Assembly (NCBI GenBank): GCA_035532935.1
Contig: DATKQE010000003.1
Coordinates: 87,221 to 151,220, forward strand
Length of the DNA stretch: 64,000 nt
DNA from: DATJLY01 sp035532935
GTDB lineage: Bacteria > Pseudomonadota > Alphaproteobacteria > ATCC43930 > CGMCC-115725
Reading direction: 5' to 3'
Under the pieces are notes generated by a model that worked only from the letters and a program-made list of their open reading frames with translations, did no database searches and was not told where the DNA came from. This document shows, piece by piece, positions 59,894-64,000 of the stretch (within the stretch, counting starts at the first letter, position 1; each line of letters opens with the position of its first letter). The translations under genes and the position numbers were made by a program.

Positions 59894-61252
59894 ATGAGCG
59901 CCCGCAATCCCGCCACGCCCCTTCCGACCAGGCGCCCCTTCGTCGGATCGACCGCTGGCTTTGCCGCCGGCAGCGACACGCCGCGCGATTATCTCGAACG
60001 CTGCCTCGAAGCCATCGCTACGCTCGAGCCCAAGATCGGCGCCTTCGTCAATCTCAATCGCGACGGTGCGCAGGCGGCGGCGGACCGGTCGAGCGCGCGC
60101 TGGAAGGCGGGCAAGCCGCTTTCGCCCATCGACGGCATGCCGGTCGGCATCAAGGACATCATCGAGACCGCGGACATGCCGACCGAGATGGGCTCGCCGA
60201 TTTTCGCCGGCTGGCGGTCCGGGCGCGATGCCGCCACCGTTGCCGCGCTGCGCGAGGCGGGTGCGGTCGTGCTCGGCAAGACCGTCACCACCGAATTCGC
60301 CTCTACCGAGCCGCGCGGCACGCGCAATCCGTGGGACCTCGAGCGCACGCCTGGCGGCTCGTCGAGCGGCTCGGCCGCCGCCGTCGCGGTCGGTATGCTG
60401 CCCGCGGGGCTCGGGACCCAGGTCATCGGCTCGATCGTCCGGCCGGCGAGCTTCTGCGGCGTCTATGGCTTCAAGCCGAGCGTCGGCGCGATCAACCGCG
60501 GCGGCAGTCTCGACGGGCTGAGCCAGAGCTGCCACGGCGCGCTGGCGGCGACGCTCGCCGACGCCTGGGCGACCCTGCGCGAGATTTCCGCGCGCGCCGG
60601 CGGCGATCCCGGCTATCCCGGCCTCGCCGGCCCGCGCGCCTGTCCCGAGGCGAAAAAGCCGCGCCGGCTGGCGCTGCTCGAAGGTCCCGGGTGGACGGCG
60701 ATAACGGACGCGGCGCGCGCCGCGCTCGCGGCGACGGTCGCGCGGCTCAAGGCGGCGGGGGTCGAGATTCTGACGCGCAGCGACACGCCCGCGCTGGCGG
60801 CGGTCGAGACCGCGCTCCAGGACGCCAACGCCATTGCGCGCTCGATCAATTCCTGGGAGTTCCGTTGGCCGCTCAACCTTTGGCGCGACAATCCTGGCTT
60901 GAGCCAGGCGATGCGTAACCGCCTGGTCCAGGCCGAGGCGATGAGCCGCGAGGATTTCGCGGCGCTCCTTGCCGAGCGCAGCCGCATCCGCGGGGTCTAT
61001 GCAAGCCTCGGCGCACTCTGCGACGGCTGCGTCACGCTGCCGGCGACGGGCGCGGCGCCGCTGGGGCTCGGCTCGACCGGCAATACGATCTGCGCCGTCG
61101 CCGGCTCGCTTCTCGGCGTGCCGGCGCTGTCGCTGCCGCTGCTCACGGTCGAGGACCTGCCGCTCGGGCTCCAGATCATGGGCTTCGAGCAGCAGGACGC
61201 CGCAGCGGTCGCGACCGCCGCCTGGATCGACCGGCTGTTCGCCCAGGCTTGA
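59894..61252 (+). CDS. amidase signature family enzyme
   Basis: The 452-residue cytoplasmic hydrolase cleaves an amide. The Ser-cisSer-Lys triad is Lys in MPVGIKDIIET (~88), cis-Ser in ERTPGGSSSGSAAAVA (~162) and Ser in QVIGSIVRPASFCG (~185). The usual GGSIR before the nucleophile is here IGSIVRP, an unusual form. The start follows GAGGAGTGAAGCCC. With the monooxygenase it forms a two-gene operon divergent from the isochorismatase unit. The nitrile hydratase operon 13 kb away has no amidase, so this enzyme could also serve it. Confidence 0.88.
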   Translation: MSARNPATPLPTRRPFVGSTAGFAAGSDTPRDYLERCLEAIATLEPKIGAFVNLNRDGAQAAADRSSARWKAGKPLSPIDGMPVGIKDIIETADMPTEMGSPIFAGWRSGRDAATVAALREAGAVVLGKTVTTEFASTEPRGTRNPWDLERTPGGSSSGSAAAVAVGMLPAGLGTQVIGSIVRPASFCGVYGFKPSVGAINRGGSLDGLSQSCHGALAATLADAWATLREISARAGGDPGYPGLAGPRACPEAKKPRRLALLEGPGWTAITDAARAALAATVARLKAAGVEILTRSDTPALAAVETALQDANAIARSINSWEFRWPLNLWRDNPGLSQAMRNRLVQAEAMSREDFAALLAERSRIRGVYASLGALCDGCVTLPATGAAPLGLGSTGNTICAVAGSLLGVPALSLPLLTVEDLPLGLQIMGFEQQDAAAVATAAWIDRLFAQA

Positions 61253-61266
61253 CGCCCTGGCGCCGC

Positions 61267-61403
61267 TCAGCGGTCGCGGCGGATGATGAAGCCGTTGGCG
61301 ACGGGCTCGAGCCGATGCGGCGGTAGTACGCCATCGCATCGGGCGCCGAGAGGAGCAGGAGCATGCATCCGCCGCCGGCGACGTCGGCGGACGGATCGTT
61401 CAT
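61267..61403 (-). pseudogene. GNAT acetyltransferase C-terminal remnant with frameshift
   Basis: From the ATG at 61403 the frame gives MLLLLSAPDAMAYYRRIG, and then, one base shifted, LEPVANGFIIRRDR before a TGA at 61267. Together these are the characteristic C-terminus of GNAT acetyltransferases. One missing C near 61320 separates the two parts. The N-terminal acetyl-CoA domain is also missing because the EamA gene ends at 61426. The piece is a truncated, frameshifted relic. Confidence 0.65.
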
Positions 61404-61425
61404 GGCGGGGTCTCCCGATGACGAC

Positions 61426-62331
61426 TCATGTCGTCACGCGTGCGCGCAGGCGCCGGGCGGCGGTCTCGCGCCACAGGATGTAGAGGCCCGAGCCGACGAC
61501 GATGGCCGAGCCCAGGTACAGCATCGGCGTCGGCACGTCGCCCCAGACCAGAAACCCGACGATCGTCGCCCACACCAGCGCAAGATAATTGAACGGCACC
61601 ACCGCCGAGGCCGGCGCCAGGTGCAGGGACTTGGTCCACCAGTATTGCGACACGCCGTTGAGCACGCCGGCCGCCGCCAGCAGCGCGAAATCGACCGGCC
61701 TCGGCAGGATGAAGCCGAACGGCAGCAACGCCGCGGTGAAGAGCGTCAGCAGGCTGATCTGATAGACGACCAGCGTCTCGGTCGATTCCGTCGCGCTCAT
61801 CTTGCGGATCGCCACCGCGACGGTCGAGATCATGATGGCGTTGCCGAGCGCGAAGACGGCGCCGAGATGAAGGCTCTCTCGTCCCGGATCGACGACCAGC
61901 AGCACGCCGACGAAGCCGATCGCCAGGGCCGACCAGCGGTGGAGGCCGACCCGCTCCTTGAGCACGACGATCGACAGGAGCGTGGTGAAGAGCGGTGCCG
62001 AAAAGCTGATCGCCACCGCGCCCGCCAGCGGCATCAGCTTGAAGGCGATGAAGATCGACGTCATCGAGCAGAGCTGCGACAATGCGCGCTTGATGTGGTC
62101 GCCGATCCGTTCCGTCCGCACCACCCCGAGCCCGTGCCGCGGCAGGGCGATGAGATAGCTGGGCACGAGGGCGAACAGCGAGCGGAAGAACGCGACCTCG
62201 CCGACGGGATAGAGCGCCACCTCCCACTTGACCAGCGCATTGACGCCGGCAAAGCCGATCGTTGACGCGATCATGTAGAAGATGCCGCGGACCACCACGT
62301 CGCGCTGCGGCGCCGGCATCTTAATCTGCAT
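61426..62331 (-). CDS. EamA (DMT superfamily) transporter
   Basis: This 301-residue protein has ten hydrophobic segments in two EamA halves (about 15-150 and 160-295). It likely exports a metabolite or amino acid. Helix-end marks are IGFAGVNALVKWEV, APLFTTLLSIVVLKERV and, in the second half, VWATIVGFLVWGD. The ATG at 62331 is preferred because the longer frame upstream is arginine-rich. The amidohydrolase gene lies 61 bases upstream in the same direction. Confidence 0.87.
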   Translation of the reverse strand: MQIKMPAPQRDVVVRGIFYMIASTIGFAGVNALVKWEVALYPVGEVAFFRSLFALVPSYLIALPRHGLGVVRTERIGDHIKRALSQLCSMTSIFIAFKLMPLAGAVAISFSAPLFTTLLSIVVLKERVGLHRWSALAIGFVGVLLVVDPGRESLHLGAVFALGNAIMISTVAVAIRKMSATESTETLVVYQISLLTLFTAALLPFGFILPRPVDFALLAAAGVLNGVSQYWWTKSLHLAPASAVVPFNYLALVWATIVGFLVWGDVPTPMLYLGSAIVVGSGLYILWRETAARRLRARVTT

Positions 62332-62392
62332 GGAATAAGATGGCGGACCGCCGCGGCCGGAAACCTGTGTCCGGCCGCGGCGGCGCAACAGG

Positions 62393-63418
62393 CTACTGCG
62401 CCGCGACCGCCATGCGGCCGGCGACGCGGGCGATCGCCGCGGCCGCGTTGCCGCCGAGAATCGCCGCCTTGTCGGCGTCGCTGATGCGCGCTTCGGCGAT
62501 CGCCTTCTGCGTCCAGTCCATGCCGAAGGTGGTGCCGTCGGAGCCGAACACGATCTTGTCCGCGCCATAGACCTCGACCGCCCGCTCGATCGAGCGCGCG
62601 CCCAGCGAGTTGCAGTCGACGATGACGCGCGCGGCGCGGAAGCGCTTCGACGGCAGCTCGTTGCCCGGATCGTCGACCAGCGTGCGATGGTCCATGCGCT
62701 CGACCTCGAACGGGATGTTGCCGCCGAGATTGTGCGTCATCATCGTGACGTTCGGATATTTCGTCATGAAGTCGGTGAGGCAGAAGGTCAGCATGCTCGA
62801 CGAAATGCGCGCCTGCATGTCGAGCGTGCCGATGCGCAGGCGCCGGTTGTCGGAGAGGTCGGGCTGCGGCGCCTCGCCGTCATTGGGAAGCCGGCCGTAA
62901 TGGGCGAGGATCACGGCGCTGCGCCGGTTCGCCGCCTCCAAGAGCGGCGCGAATTTCTCGGCGCGCTTCGCCGTCAGGAACGCGTCGCCGGGGATGATGC
63001 AGCCGACGATGCCGGGCAGCGACATGGCGCGCTCGAACTCCGCCGTCGCCGCCTCGACCGAGCCCACCGGGATCGCCGCGAACGCGTTGAGGCGGTCGGG
63101 ATATTTGACGCAGGCCGACGAGATCGCGTCGTTATAGGCGCGGCACAGCGCAACCGAATCCTCGAGCGGCAGCGACGAGATGTCCTGGAGCTGGTTCGAC
63201 AGCACGGCATGGGTGACGCCGTTCTTGTCCATCTCGGCGAGGCGCCGCTCGACGCTGTCGAAGCCCGGGTCGAGCTCGCCGCGGCTGTTCAGCAGCGAAT
63301 TCATGTATTCCTTGCCGTCCTCGCCGCGAATGATCATCGGCGGCTTGGTACGCGCGCGGAGCGCGTCGGCGAGGCCCTTCGGAACGATGTGGGAATGCAT
63401 GTCGATGGTCATCGTCAT
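62393..63418 (-). CDS. amidohydrolase 2 family (PF04909-like) hydrolase or decarboxylase
   Basis: The 341-residue TIM-barrel enzyme has the HxH metal motif in TIDMHSHIVP (His8, His10), a third histidine in ILAHYGR, a THNLGG motif near 228 and the last Asp in VFGSDGTTFG. The family includes aminocarboxymuconate semialdehyde and other aromatic decarboxylases as well as hydrolases. The reaction is not evident. It lies with the EamA gene and near the monooxygenase-amidase pair, so a ring-cleavage product may be its substrate. Confidence 0.85.
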   Translation of the reverse strand: MTMTIDMHSHIVPKGLADALRARTKPPMIIRGEDGKEYMNSLLNSRGELDPGFDSVERRLAEMDKNGVTHAVLSNQLQDISSLPLEDSVALCRAYNDAISSACVKYPDRLNAFAAIPVGSVEAATAEFERAMSLPGIVGCIIPGDAFLTAKRAEKFAPLLEAANRRSAVILAHYGRLPNDGEAPQPDLSDNRRLRIGTLDMQARISSSMLTFCLTDFMTKYPNVTMMTHNLGGNIPFEVERMDHRTLVDDPGNELPSKRFRAARVIVDCNSLGARSIERAVEVYGADKIVFGSDGTTFGMDWTQKAIAEARISDADKAAILGGNAAAAIARVAGRMAVAAQ

Positions 63419-63623
63419 GGCGTATCACGGCCGGAGGGCCGTCCTCTCGGTGAGTTGTTCGGCCAAAGGGTACAGAAATTGGGGGGTGGGCGCAATAATG
63501 TGACCGCGAGCAGCCCCGCCTATCGCCCGGCCTCTCCCGAGCGGGCACTACTTGCTCTTTGGCACAGCGCGAGCCAGATTTCTTGTCTTGGCGCCGCGGC
63601 CATAGAGCCCGGAGCCGCCGCGC

Positions 63624-63821
63624 ATGAATGAGGGGTCTGCCGTGACCGGAAAGCTCGCGAAACTGATCGAACGGGCGCGCGCCGTGATGATGAGCGGCGA
63701 ACAGAAAGAAGAGCAGCGCCGCAGCTTCGCTTATGGCAATACGAACATCGAGAACGACTTGATCACCCGCGAAATGGTGAATGAGCAGGCCGAGGCCCAG
63801 AAGTCGCGCGAGAATGGCTAA
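63624..63821 (+). CDS. small conserved protein, possible Fic-type antitoxin
   Basis: A 65-residue protein; a GTG at 63642, with GAGGGG before it, is an equally good start. The conserved part is QRRSFAYGNTNIENDLITRE. It ends eight bases inside the next gene, which looks like the N-terminus of a Fic-family enzyme; this small-then-large overlapping layout is usual for toxin-antitoxin pairs. The canonical S/TxxxE/DGxxN inhibitory motif is not obvious here, so the antitoxin role is tentative. Confidence 0.65.
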   Translation: MNEGSAVTGKLAKLIERARAVMMSGEQKEEQRRSFAYGNTNIENDLITREMVNEQAEAQKSRENG

Positions 63822-64000
63822 CGAACCGAAGGACGACCGCAAGAGCAAGGCGGAGGCCCCCGACCTCATCACCGACCCACACGAGAAGGCCCGGCGCGAG
63901 GCTGACAACGGCTTGCGTCAATACGATCAAGTGCTCGAGATCGTCGAGCACTACCGCGACACTAAGCGTCCTTTCAAATTGCGGCCCTCGGTCGTGATTG
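63814..64000 (+). CDS. Fic-family protein N-terminus, 3' truncated
   Basis: Sixty-two residues are visible and the frame runs off the window. After a charged start (MANEPKDDRKSK), HEKARREADNGLRQYDQVLE and RDTKRPFKLRPSVVI resemble the N-terminal region of Fic/DOC-type AMP-transferases. The catalytic HPFxxGNG motif would lie outside the window, so the identity is not proven. Translation is probably coupled to the small gene, which it overlaps. Confidence 0.55.
   Translation, partial: MANEPKDDRKSKAEAPDLITDPHEKARREADNGLRQYDQVLEIVEHYRDTKRPFKLRPSVVI

Noticed and set aside
63624..63821. VbhA-type antitoxin motif in the small protein
   Set aside because: SFAYGNTNIEN was compared with S/TxxxE/DGxxN, but the acidic residue before Gly is missing, so the class could not be assigned.

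Overview
The window is GC-rich and densely coded on both strands, with no rRNA, tRNA, phage or insertion-sequence genes seen. The gene content points to a free-living alphaproteobacterium, perhaps a Rhodospirillales- or Hyphomicrobiales-like soil or water organism. The main reasons are two small PAS_5-type proteins, a PmtA-type phosphatidylethanolamine methyltransferase, a fused PP2C-Ser/Thr kinase, many solute-binding proteins for ABC uptake, and several aromatic and nitrogen-compound catabolic operons. The taxon is inferred from content only.

Left part (1-13.5 kb). A truncated MHS-type MFS transporter, an HTH regulator, two PAS_5 proteins and an unknown 286-residue protein come first. Then follows an aromatic block: a hydroxycinnamoyl-CoA hydratase-lyase-like enzyme and a complete Rieske ring-hydroxylating oxygenase (alpha, beta) on the plus strand. 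These converge with a minus-strand SsuABC/TauABC-like uptake operon that carries two paralogous binding proteins around an ornithine cyclodeaminase-family gene.

Middle part (13.8-40.7 kb). A HAF/FG-GAP tandem-repeat protein is followed by a membrane-lipid block: glycosyltransferase, phosphatidylserine decarboxylase, class III aminotransferase, Mpo1-like membrane protein and PmtA methyltransferase. Next come a hybrid histidine kinase with a response regulator, a decayed 2OG-Fe(II) oxygenase tail, a GlcG-like protein, a Na+/H+ antiporter and a PP2C-kinase fusion. AmtB follows with a good sigma-54 promoter, then a palindromic intergenic element, a TPR-sulfotransferase, an OprP-like porin, a SulP-STAS-cNMP transporter and a ZnuABC-type metal uptake operon.

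Right part (40.7-64 kb). A minus-strand gene run of about 10 kb (50662 down to 40693) joins a complete Liv-type ABC importer, a D-2-hydroxyacid dehydrogenase, a ThDP enzyme, a ferritin-like diiron protein and a cobalt-type nitrile hydratase with its activator. This is the best candidate for an undescribed pathway. Next to it are an orphan ring-hydroxylating dioxygenase beta subunit and an AI-2E-family permease. A second catabolic cluster runs divergently from about 58.6 kb. Leftwards it has isochorismatase-like, cupin, binding protein, an alpha/beta-hydrolase without its nucleophile, luciferase-like monooxygenase, SDR and a Tat-type binding protein. Rightwards it has an FAD monooxygenase and an amidase. 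An amidohydrolase, an EamA exporter and a broken acetyltransferase tail follow. The window ends in a small protein plus a truncated Fic-like gene that may form a toxin-antitoxin pair.
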